Source of the DNA: Stieleria magnilauensis | GTDB lineage: Bacteria; Planctomycetota; Planctomycetia; Pirellulales; Pirellulaceae | Assembly (NCBI GenBank): GCA_007753675.1 | Contig: CP036432.1 | Location: 7,194,233 to 7,258,232 of the forward strand | Direction of reading: 5' to 3' | DNA length: 64,000 nt | In this document: positions 52,696 through 61,088 of the stretch, piece by piece | Layout of the letters: every line of letters starts with the position of its first letter | How positions within the stretch are numbered: the first letter of the stretch is position 1 | Notes under the pieces: generated by a model | Told to the model about the DNA's origin: nothing | What the model saw: only the letters and a program-made list of their open reading frames with translations | The model's database searches: none | Position numbers and translations under genes: made by a program

Positions 52696-54928
52696 AAAGC
52701 CTGTCGATCAGTGCCGATCGCAACCGCTCGGTCTCGCCGCGATCCAGTCCCGGTGGATCTTTTTCCAACAGCCATTGGACGTCCTCCAACCCCAGATTGA
52801 TCCTTCCCGTCATCCCGCGCAACTGGGCTCGCAGCATGCGATATCGGAACTCTTCTGGATTGACCGCAACGATGGCGTCACAGTAGCGGAGCATTGCCTC
52901 GCCGTCGTTCTGGCGTCCGGCGACGCCGATCAAGTTATTCAGGATTCGGCTCAGGATTTCGATGTCGGTGGTGGCTTGTAAATCGGAAGGCCGGAGTGCT
53001 CGCCCGCCATGCAGCGCGACGATCTCGACGGCATCGGCGCGGCTGAGCAACTTGCCCCGCTCGAAGACGTCGATCAACTGTTCGTTCTCGTCATCGATAA
53101 CGTGCTTGGACACGAAGTGCCCCGGCAAGCCGACGCCCTCGACCTTCATCCCCAGCCGACGTCCGAGTTCGATGTACAAGACGGACATCGTGATCGGCAG
53201 CCCTTCGCGATCGTCGATGACGCGATTCAAGTGGCTATTGGCGGCGTGGTAGTACTCGCTTCGACTGCCGTGGTATCCGTTTTCTTCAAACAGATAACGA
53301 TGCAGGGCGTCGCGTTTCTCGGTCGCCGACGCGTCTTCCTTCAGTGTTTCCTGGATTTCTGCTGCCATTTCGTCGACGCGAGCGCGATAGGCATCGACAT
53401 CCAAATCGGGGCTGTCCAGTCTTGCGATCAACAGCGATCCGACCAGCAGGCGTTGATCGGCGTCGGTTTGATCGAGTCGACTCAAACGATCGATCGTCTC
53501 GGCACGTTCGACGTCGTCGGCAAGCTGATGAAGTCGCTTGGCCTGTTTTTCGAGCTCGATCGCGCGTCGCGTCAATTCGCGTGATGCCAGTTCGCCCGAC
53601 TTGCCGAGTTCGCGAATTTGATCGGTCCCGATTGAATCGAGGGGCAGCGCGGCGATCTCGAGTTCCGCGAGCGTGTTTTCGGCGGCTTCGGACAACATCG
53701 GTGAGGGCAACGCGGTGCCGAGCTGAAAGCCCGAGAATTCCGGCTCGGTCTCGCGAAACTTTGCCAGCCCGACTTGGCCTTCGGTGAGTTGTTGGTCATC
53801 GGATTCAATCACCATGCGTCCGTTGACAAAGCACATAATCGTGTCCGTCTCGATACGCACTTTCAATTGGTTCCATTGCCCGGGCAGATAGTGTTCCGTT
53901 TCCACTTCTTTCAGGATATCCCAGGAATACACCGACGCGCCGCGAAAGCACGTCAATCGCAACCGTCCGGCACTGGCGTAGAAACCGTAATGCTTATTTT
54001 GGCCGTCGCTGTGGAACGCCAATCCGGCGGCGCCGGATTCGTCATCCAGCCGAACCATCACGGCGACTTCAAAGGGGCGCTGGGGAACCTCTCGTTTGGA
54101 CAGCAGCAATGAACGTCCGCCGAATCCATTGCCCTGGCCCAAAGCGACGATTCGTCCGCCGCGTTGCTGCCAGCGGGATCCCATCACGGGCGTCCATCGG
54201 TCCGCGTTGATCCGGCCGATCCGAACCCAGCGATCGATCGCGACGGGGTTTGGGTTCTCACGCAACGCGACCAGTTGGCTGACCGGGATGGCGAAACCCA
54301 AGTTATCATCGATGGACGATTTCATATTGATGATGCCATGCACTCGGCCTTCCAGATCGACCAGGGGGCCGCCACTGTTTCCCGGTTCGATCGGCATCGC
54401 CAACTGCAACAACTCGCGGCCTTCGACTTCGCGTCTGGCCGACACGATGCCTTCGACCACGCTGTTTCGCAGCCCCAGCGGATTGCCGAAGGCCAGCACG
54501 CGGATGCCTTGCTGAGAGGTATCGTCCTCGGCGAAAGGGAGCGCCGGCAGCTCGCTGGATCCGGGATCGACGCGAATGATGGCCAAGTCACTGGCGACGT
54601 CGGAGGCCTCAACGGCGAGGACTCTCAATTTTTTTCCGCCGGCCGTCTCCACCGTAAACGGACGTCCCTCGTTGATCACGTGAAAGTTCGTGGCGACCAG
54701 TCCGTCGGAATCGATGATGAATCCGGTGCCGATTCCCAATGGTTCACCGTCGCGGCCCCGGACCCGAATCGTTGTGACCGAAGGACGGATGTTGGCAATC
54801 AGTGATTGGTGGGATTGGTCGTCGGCCGGCAACGGAGACGCCGTGAAGACCGCGGTGATCATCAGCAGCGTCAACAGAATCAAATCGAATCGGTGCACTG
54901 TCACTCCTTGCATAAAAGAATCGTTCAT
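52694..54928 (-). CDS. Trypsin-like protease fused to LamG-like and SirB1/transglutaminase-like domains
   Basis: 744 residues. A signal or anchor segment (residues 13-36) is followed by a DegP-type serine protease with His83 (TNFHVI), Asp114 (ASDLAII) and Ser185 (EPGNSGGPL). In place of PDZ domains, residues ~250-410 form a LamG/DUF1080-like beta domain (FEVAVMVRLDDESGAAGLAFHSDG; WNQLKVRIETDTIMCFVNGR). The C-terminal ~200 residues match SirB1-type transglutaminase-like proteins (YHGSRSEYYHAANSHLNRVIDDREGLP; GLPGHFVSKH) with a TPR-like end. Probably exported. The combination suggests envelope protein quality control or processing, but no substrate is evident. Divergent from the KDPG aldolase operon. 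Confidence 0.88.
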   Translation of the reverse strand: MNDSFMQGVTVHRFDLILLTLLMITAVFTASPLPADDQSHQSLIANIRPSVTTIRVRGRDGEPLGIGTGFIIDSDGLVATNFHVINEGRPFTVETAGGKKLRVLAVEASDVASDLAIIRVDPGSSELPALPFAEDDTSQQGIRVLAFGNPLGLRNSVVEGIVSARREVEGRELLQLAMPIEPGNSGGPLVDLEGRVHGIINMKSSIDDNLGFAIPVSQLVALRENPNPVAIDRWVRIGRINADRWTPVMGSRWQQRGGRIVALGQGNGFGGRSLLLSKREVPQRPFEVAVMVRLDDESGAAGLAFHSDGQNKHYGFYASAGRLRLTCFRGASVYSWDILKEVETEHYLPGQWNQLKVRIETDTIMCFVNGRMVIESDDQQLTEGQVGLAKFRETEPEFSGFQLGTALPSPMLSEAAENTLAELEIAALPLDSIGTDQIRELGKSGELASRELTRRAIELEKQAKRLHQLADDVERAETIDRLSRLDQTDADQRLLVGSLLIARLDSPDLDVDAYRARVDEMAAEIQETLKEDASATEKRDALHRYLFEENGYHGSRSEYYHAANSHLNRVIDDREGLPITMSVLYIELGRRLGMKVEGVGLPGHFVSKHVIDDENEQLIDVFERGKLLSRADAVEIVALHGGRALRPSDLQATTDIEILSRILNNLIGVAGRQNDGEAMLRYCDAIVAVNPEEFRYRMLRAQLRGMTGRINLGLEDVQWLLEKDPPGLDRGETERLRSALIDRL

Positions 54929-55049
54929 GCCCTATGATAGCGGGATGCCAACGGATCATCAGGTTTCGCGTCGGGAAAAACAGCGGCGCGGACCGATTCT
55001 GCATGCGTTGCTTCGTGGGCACCGACAAGTATCAGGAGGTTGAGGATCG

Positions 55050-55709
55050 ATGAGTGAGTTTCCCAAAGAGATGTTGCATCGGCTGAAAACGTGCGGCGTT
55101 GTCGCCGGTTTTTCGGTCGACAAGGTGGAGCATGCGGTGCCGCTGACCAAAGCGTTATTGGACGGGGGAATCAACGCGATTGAATTGATGCTCCGCACGC
55201 CGGCGGCAATGGCGGCGGTGATCGAAATCTGTGCCGAGGTGCCCGAGATGTTGGTCGGGGTCGGGACGATCCTGAGCCCGGCTTCGGTGCGGGAGGTCAA
55301 AGCCGCGGGCGCGGATTTCGGTGTCGCACCGGGAATGAATCCGCGCGTCATCGCTGCGGCTCAGGACATCGGCCTGCCCTTTGCCCCGGGGATCGCGACG
55401 CCGACGGATTTGGAAGCGGCCATTGAACTGGGCTGTCGCTTTGTCAAATTCTTCCCCGCCGAAGCGATGGGAGGCGTCACGTACCTGCGCAGTTTTGCCG
55501 CTCCCTACAAACACCTGGGCATCCAATACTTTCCGCTGGGCGGCATCAACGCCGACAACATGTCAGAGTACCTTCGCGAGCCCAACGTGCCGGCGGTCGG
55601 CGGATCGTGGATCGTCAAACAATCATTGGTAGACAACGAAGACTGGGCGGGAATCAGCTCCCGTGCGGCCGACGTCATGGGTAAATTGGAAAAGGATCAA
55701 CGAAAATGA
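55050..55709 (+). CDS. eda: KDPG aldolase (2-dehydro-3-deoxy-phosphogluconate aldolase)
   Basis: 219 residues with GAGG shortly before the ATG. The class I aldolase pattern is clear: VEHAVPLTKALLDGGINAIELMLRTPAA, VGVGTILSP, FAPGIATPTD, and RFVKFFPAE with the Schiff-base Lys133. It splits 2-keto-3-deoxy-6-phosphogluconate into pyruvate and glyceraldehyde 3-phosphate, or a close analogue. First gene of an operon; its TGA overlaps the ATG of the kinase (ATGA). Confidence 0.95.
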   Translation: MSEFPKEMLHRLKTCGVVAGFSVDKVEHAVPLTKALLDGGINAIELMLRTPAAMAAVIEICAEVPEMLVGVGTILSPASVREVKAAGADFGVAPGMNPRVIAAAQDIGLPFAPGIATPTDLEAAIELGCRFVKFFPAEAMGGVTYLRSFAAPYKHLGIQYFPLGGINADNMSEYLREPNVPAVGGSWIVKQSLVDNEDWAGISSRAADVMGKLEKDQRK

Positions 55710-56797
55710 ATCAAGTGGTCGTCAGCTTTGGAGAAATCATGGGTCGTTTGGCAGCACCGGGACATCTGCGGCTTCGCCAAACGCGGGAGTTGGAAGTCAC
55801 CTATGCCGGGGCGGAAGCCAGCGTCGCCGAATCGATCAGCAACTTCGGCGGTGCGGCCCGCTTCGTCACGGCGCTACCCAAGCATGCATTGGCCGACGCG
55901 ACGATCGATTCGATCCGCGCCCTTGGCGTCGATACCCGCTACGTGTTGCGGACCGACGAAGGGCGGCTGGGTCTGTATTTTTTGGAAACCGGCGCCAATC
56001 AACGCCCCAGCAATGTGATTTACGACCGTGCCGATTCGGCGATCGCGATCACCCCGGCGCAGCGCTACGACTGGGACGGGATCTTTGACGGCGCCCAGTG
56101 GTTGCACTTGTCGGGGATCACGCCGGCACTCTCCGAGAGCGCCGCCGAGGCGACATTGATCGCGGCACAAAAAGCCCAAGCCGTCGGTGCGACGGTGTCG
56201 ATCGATCTCAACTTCCGCAGCAAACTGTGGAAATGGAACGCCACCCAAACACCGCGCCAACTGGCTCAGGCGACGATGCGAACGATCTTGCCTTTCGTCG
56301 ACGTGGTGATCGCCAACGAAGAAGATTGCCATGATGTGCTCGGCATCCAAGCGGGCGAGACCAACGTCCACGCCGGAGCGTTGGACACGTCACGCTATCC
56401 CGATGTGGCGCGCCAGCTCGCGACGCAATTCCCCAACGTTTCCAAGGTCGCCATCACGCTTCGCGAAAGTCTCTCGGCGACACACAACAATTGGGGCGCG
56501 ATGCTGTATGACACGGCATCCGATCAGCCCGTGTTCGCGCCGCTCGATGCGGACCACCACTACCAGCCCTATGAAATCAAAAACATCGTCGACCGGGTGG
56601 GCGGTGGCGATGCGTTTGCCGCGGGACTGATCTTTGCGCTGACGACACCTGACTTGAGCGAGTCGCAAACGGCGTTGAACTACGCCGTCGCCGCATCCTG
56701 TCTCAAGCATTCAATCAAAGGGGATTTTAACTACTCCACGCGAAACGAAGTCGAGGCCCTGATGGGTGGCTCTGCGTCGGGACGCGTGGTCCGATGA
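55706..56797 (+). CDS. 2-keto-3-deoxygluconate kinase-like PfkB sugar kinase
   Basis: 363 residues. PfkB-family features: VVSFGEIMGRLAAPGH at the N-terminus, YAGAEASVAESISNFGGAARFVTALP, and the C-terminal signature DRVGGGDAFAAGLIFAL with the catalytic Asp. The pairing with a KDPG aldolase through a 4-bp overlap makes 2-keto-3-deoxygluconate the most likely substrate (KdgK role). It also overlaps the next gene by 4 bp. Cytoplasmic. Confidence 0.9.
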   Translation: MNQVVVSFGEIMGRLAAPGHLRLRQTRELEVTYAGAEASVAESISNFGGAARFVTALPKHALADATIDSIRALGVDTRYVLRTDEGRLGLYFLETGANQRPSNVIYDRADSAIAITPAQRYDWDGIFDGAQWLHLSGITPALSESAAEATLIAAQKAQAVGATVSIDLNFRSKLWKWNATQTPRQLAQATMRTILPFVDVVIANEEDCHDVLGIQAGETNVHAGALDTSRYPDVARQLATQFPNVSKVAITLRESLSATHNNWGAMLYDTASDQPVFAPLDADHHYQPYEIKNIVDRVGGGDAFAAGLIFALTTPDLSESQTALNYAVAASCLKHSIKGDFNYSTRNEVEALMGGSASGRVVR

Positions 56798-58845
56798 AAC
56801 GGATAATTGGTCCAATGAAAAACGTACTCCTGATTCTATGTAGCCTGCCCCTGCTGTGCCTGTCCCAGACCGATTCGGCCCATGCTCAGCAGCGAGGCGT
56901 GATCAACAATGCGGAAAGCCCCCACGTCAAACTGAAAAGCATCGACATCGGCGATTGTCAGTGGACGTCAGGCTTCTGGGCCGACAAGTTCAAGCTGTGC
57001 GAAGAGGTGATGGTTCCGCACATGGGGATGCTGCTCAAGGGTGACCGCGGGCATGCGTACAACAACTTCAAGATCGCCGCGGGTCTCAAACAGGGCACAC
57101 ACCAAGGCATGCACTGGCACGATGGTGACTTCTACAAATGGATGGAAGCGGCCATGTATGTCTATGCCATCAACAAGGATCCGCAGATTCTGGAAGAACT
57201 GGATGAAATCATCGCGGTCATCGGGCAGGCCCAAGCAGACGATGGCTACTTGTCGACGCAAATCACCATCCCCGGACTCGAGCGGTTCTCCAATCGACAG
57301 TTTCACGAGCTCTACAACAGCGGGCATCTACTGACCAGCGCCTGCATTCACCATCGGGTCACCGGCAAGACCAACTTTTTGGACATTGCCGTCAAGCATG
57401 CCGACTATCTGTATGACCTGTTCGAGCCGCAACCGAAGGAACTAGCGCGGTTCGGATTCAATCAGACGCAAATCATGGGACTGGTCGAACTCTACCGCAC
57501 CACGAAGGACAAGCGGTATCTGCAACTCGCCGAGATTTTCATCAACATGCGAGGAAAATCTCCGCCGGTGCCCGATGACACCGTGCGATACAAAATGGTC
57601 GGCGACATGGTTCAGGAACGCAAGCCGCTGCGGAAAGAAACCGAGGCAGTCGGCCATGCCGTGTTGGCGTTGTACTTTTATGCCGGTGCCGCCGATGTCG
57701 TCGCGGAAACGGGAGAACGGGCATTGATCGATGCCCTCGATCGACTTTGGGACAACGTGGTCCACAAGAAAATGTACATCACCGGTGCTTGTGGCCAAAC
57801 GCACCATGGTGCGTCCAGCCGCGTCGACTTTGTCCACGAAGCATTCATCGGCGAATACATGATGCCCAACTTGACGGCCTACAACGAGACCTGTGCAAAC
57901 CTTTGCAACGCGATGTTCAGCTTGCGCATGTTGGGGATTCACGGCGAATCGAAGTACGCCGACATCATGGAACTGGTGATGTTCAACAGCGGCCTGTCGG
58001 GGATCAGTGCCGACGGGACGCACTACATCTATTCCAACCCGCTGCGTGTGATCCACGGCGCCCGCGACTACTCGGCGCTGGTCACGGAAACCCCCGATCG
58101 CCAACCTTATCTCGAATGTTTCTGCTGCCCGCCGAATCTGGTCCGCACGGTGGCCCAGTTGTCCGGCTGGGCGTACAGCCTGTCGCCAGACGGTGTGGCG
58201 GTAAACCTGTATGGCGGCAATCGACTCGACACAACATTGCTGGATGGATCGACACTCAAACTGACCCAGGACACACACTACCCGTGGGAGGGCGCGGTCA
58301 AGATCACGATCCAGTCATGCAAGCCAACACCGTTTGAAATCATGTTGCGGATTCCCGATTGGGCCGAAGCAACCGAACTGCGCGTCAACGGCAAGGACGT
58401 CGGTGTCACGGCACGACCGGGAACGTACGCCAAGATCAAGCGATCATGGAAATCCGGCGATGTGATTGCGATCGACATGCCGATGGAAGCCAAGTTGATG
58501 GTCGGACACCCTCGTATCGAAGAGATTCGCAATCAGGCGGCGATCAAACGTGGGCCGGTCGTGTACTGCATCGAGTCACCCGACCTGCCAGAGAACACCA
58601 AGATTCTAGACGTCTTCCTGCCCACGGACATCGAACTGAAAACCAACGACGAGCCAACGTTCCTGGGCGGGATGACGACTTTGACCGGAAACGTGTTGCT
58701 CAACGCCAATCCACAAGTCGCCCTGTACCAAAATTTGGAAAAGCCAGCGTGGAAAAGCGTGGAAACCAAATTCGTGCCCTACTATGCCTGGTCCAACCGA
58801 GGCCGAAGTGAAATGTCGGTCTGGTTGCCGCTGGTTTGGAAATAG
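56794..58845 (+). CDS. GH127 family glycoside hydrolase (beta-L-arabinofuranosidase-like)
   Basis: 683 residues. A signal peptide (MKNVLLILCSLPLLCLSQTDSAHA) indicates export. The (alpha/alpha)6 catalytic core carries the GH127 zinc and nucleophile residues: NETCAN (Glu and Cys ligands) and LECFCCPPNLVRTVAQ (paired Cys, one the expected nucleophile). The C-terminal part is beta-rich. Characterised members cleave beta-L-arabinofuranosides using a cysteine nucleophile. The start overlaps kdgK by ATGA, so glycan hydrolysis and KDG metabolism are co-transcribed. Confidence 0.92.
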   Translation: MKRIIGPMKNVLLILCSLPLLCLSQTDSAHAQQRGVINNAESPHVKLKSIDIGDCQWTSGFWADKFKLCEEVMVPHMGMLLKGDRGHAYNNFKIAAGLKQGTHQGMHWHDGDFYKWMEAAMYVYAINKDPQILEELDEIIAVIGQAQADDGYLSTQITIPGLERFSNRQFHELYNSGHLLTSACIHHRVTGKTNFLDIAVKHADYLYDLFEPQPKELARFGFNQTQIMGLVELYRTTKDKRYLQLAEIFINMRGKSPPVPDDTVRYKMVGDMVQERKPLRKETEAVGHAVLALYFYAGAADVVAETGERALIDALDRLWDNVVHKKMYITGACGQTHHGASSRVDFVHEAFIGEYMMPNLTAYNETCANLCNAMFSLRMLGIHGESKYADIMELVMFNSGLSGISADGTHYIYSNPLRVIHGARDYSALVTETPDRQPYLECFCCPPNLVRTVAQLSGWAYSLSPDGVAVNLYGGNRLDTTLLDGSTLKLTQDTHYPWEGAVKITIQSCKPTPFEIMLRIPDWAEATELRVNGKDVGVTARPGTYAKIKRSWKSGDVIAIDMPMEAKLMVGHPRIEEIRNQAAIKRGPVVYCIESPDLPENTKILDVFLPTDIELKTNDEPTFLGGMTTLTGNVLLNANPQVALYQNLEKPAWKSVETKFVPYYAWSNRGRSEMSVWLPLVWK

Positions 58846-58921
58846 AGTCTTGAATCCTCGGACCAGCTCGGAAAGCGGCCAGAGCCTGATTTCACCGACG
58901 GATTCTGCCGATGAGGCAAAA

Positions 58922-58941
58922 ATTGACATGCAAATGTCAAT
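58922..58941. promoter_or_regulatory. Perfect 8-bp palindrome upstream of the fucosidase gene
   Basis: attgacat-gcaa-atgtcaat (58922-58941) lies 72 bp before the GH29 start and 76 bp after the GH127 stop. It contains a TTGACA that could serve as a -35 box, though no convincing -10 follows at the right distance. It is a candidate operator for local control of the fucosidase. Confidence 0.4.
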
Positions 58942-59013
58942 CTTGGCTATGGGATTCGACACCGCCTGTGCGACAATGTTTGCCCCGCCAAGCTGCCGCA
59001 AACCTGTTTCCCC

Positions 59014-60663
59014 ATGAGTCCGGTGATGTTCCCGAGAAGGCTTCTAAGTACCGCGATCGCGCTGCCTACGATTTTGCTGCCCGCGATGATGTTGTCCGCG
59101 TTGATTTCGTGCCGTGGGTTCGCCGAGCAACCGCACCCGGCGACCCTGCCACATCCGGCGGTCGCCCCGGCCCTGAAATCCATTCAGTCGGTCAACGCGA
59201 GCGGAAGATTCAAACCGGAGTGGAAGTCGCTCGAGCAGTACCAGATCCCGCAGTGGTACAAGGACGCCAAGTTCGGAATCTTTATCCACTGGGGAGCGTA
59301 CAGCGTTCCCGCCTACGGCAGCGAGTGGTATCCCCGGCAGATGTACATCAATCTTCCGCGACGTGGCGACAATTTCTTTGATCATCACATCAAAACGTAC
59401 GGACCGCAGAGCAAATTTGGATACAAAGACTTCATCCCGCAGTTCAAGGCGGAGAAGTTTGACGCGGCCCGCTGGGCAAAGTTGTTCAAGGAGACCGGTG
59501 CGCGGTACGTCATCCCGGTGGCAGAACACCATGACGGATTCCCGATGTATGACTGCTCGTTCACACGCTGGGATGCCTCGGAAATGGGACCGAAGCGTGA
59601 CGTGATCGAGGAGCTGTCGGTCGCCGTTCGCAACGAAGGCATGAAGTTTGGTGTCAGCAGCCACCGAGCGTTCAACTGGATGTACTACGTGCGTGACAAA
59701 TCGTTCGACAACGCGGATCCGCAATATGCCGATCTGTATGGGCGTCCGATGCCGTTTCTCTTTAAAGCCGACGCGTGGGACTACAAGAGCCACTTCGTCC
59801 CCCAAGACGAACAGTTCAAGGATGACTGGCTGGCTCGTTCCTGCGAGTTGGTCGACAAGTATCAGCCCGACATCTTCTGGTTCGACTTCGGGATCACTCC
59901 CGGATTGCAAACCACCAACTACGAAGACAATCCGTTCGCCGGACACCTGAAGCAGTTTGCGGCCTACTACTACAACCAAACGGCAAAGCAATCGGGCCAG
60001 CCCGGGGTGATCAATTACAAGTGGGAAGCGTTCCCCGAGTCGGCCGCCGTTCTGGACAAAGAACGATCCAAGATGGCCGAGATCCGCAAGCCGTTCTGGC
60101 AAACCGACACCGCGGTCAGCGCCAGTTCATGGGGATACACGCGGAACCAACGATACAAGACGCCGGAACGATTGATCAATGATCTGGTCGATATCGTCAG
60201 CAAAAACGGTTGCCTGTTGCTGAACGTCGGCCCCCGCGCCGACGGCACAATCCCCGAAGAAGACCAAGCGATCCTCAAAGCCATCGGAAGCTGGCTGAAG
60301 ATCAACGGGGAATCGATCTACGAGACCACCTACTGGAAAACGTTCGGCGAAGGCCCGACCGCAGTTTCCACCGGGCACACTTCGGAAGCCAAGGACAAAC
60401 CGTTCACCGCAGCGGACCTTCGGTTCACCGCCCGCGGCGACGACACGCTGTATGTCACCGGGCTGAAGTGGCCGTCCGGTGGACGCATCACGGTCAAGAC
60501 ATTGGCCAGCGACAGCGAACACTATCAGGGTGAAATCAGGTCGATCACGATGCTGGGGTCCGACCAGAAACTGGAGTGGTCGCGCGACGAAAACGGGCTC
60601 ACGGTGCAACTGCCGACGACCAAACCGTCCGAGTTTGCCTATGTCTTGAAAGTCACCCAATAG
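59014..60663 (+). CDS. GH29 alpha-L-fucosidase
   Basis: 549 residues. An N-terminal signal (LLSTAIALPTILLPAMMLSALISC) may be a lipoprotein signal, with a Cys at its end. The GH29 core begins YQIPQWYKDAKFGIFIHWGAYSVPAYGSEWY and continues ARYVIPVAEHHDGFPMYD and PKRDVIEEL. The likely nucleophile is Asp291 in IFWFDFGI. A C-terminal beta domain follows (from about residue 440). It removes terminal alpha-L-fucose from glycans. It lies 168 bp after the GH127 gene and could form part of the same operon or have its own promoter. Confidence 0.94.
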   Translation: MSPVMFPRRLLSTAIALPTILLPAMMLSALISCRGFAEQPHPATLPHPAVAPALKSIQSVNASGRFKPEWKSLEQYQIPQWYKDAKFGIFIHWGAYSVPAYGSEWYPRQMYINLPRRGDNFFDHHIKTYGPQSKFGYKDFIPQFKAEKFDAARWAKLFKETGARYVIPVAEHHDGFPMYDCSFTRWDASEMGPKRDVIEELSVAVRNEGMKFGVSSHRAFNWMYYVRDKSFDNADPQYADLYGRPMPFLFKADAWDYKSHFVPQDEQFKDDWLARSCELVDKYQPDIFWFDFGITPGLQTTNYEDNPFAGHLKQFAAYYYNQTAKQSGQPGVINYKWEAFPESAAVLDKERSKMAEIRKPFWQTDTAVSASSWGYTRNQRYKTPERLINDLVDIVSKNGCLLLNVGPRADGTIPEEDQAILKAIGSWLKINGESIYETTYWKTFGEGPTAVSTGHTSEAKDKPFTAADLRFTARGDDTLYVTGLKWPSGGRITVKTLASDSEHYQGEIRSITMLGSDQKLEWSRDENGLTVQLPTTKPSEFAYVLKVTQ

Positions 60664-61088
60664 CCGAAGGAATCGGGCAGCCTCAGGATGAGCCTGTTGT
60701 GGCGTACGCTTCCAGCTTGCCAATCGAGCGCAAGCATCGGGAGCATCCAGCCTGCGAATCGAGTTGGAAAAAGATTTGCCAGTGGATCAACGGCCTCTCC
60801 GTTTGTCTTCATTTAGCGGTGTGGGGTTGCATCCCGCACACGCTAGCACGGGCCACGCAGCGTCTCTCGCTGACGCGTCGCACTTGATGTGATCGCGTTG
60901 AGTTCGCAAGATCGACGAACTCGACAGGCAGCCAAGACAGGGGCGAAAAACCGTTCCAGTTTATTTCCCCCAAAGTTAAACGAATTCGTATCCCTTTCGA
61001 TTGACGGGTTCATCGGCCCTCCAGATAATCTGCTTCGTGGTGACCATCTGTCGATTGGTCACTGGCGTTCAATCTAAGGTGCCATGCC
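60664..61088. other. 425-bp spacer between the fucosidase and the large surface protein
   Basis: No credible gene is seen. It contains imperfect inverted and direct repeats around 60690-60860 (for example gcatcccgcacacgctagc) and a G+C-poorer part at 60950-61060 that may hold the promoter of the following gene. No clear promoter or terminator can be named. Confidence 0.4.
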
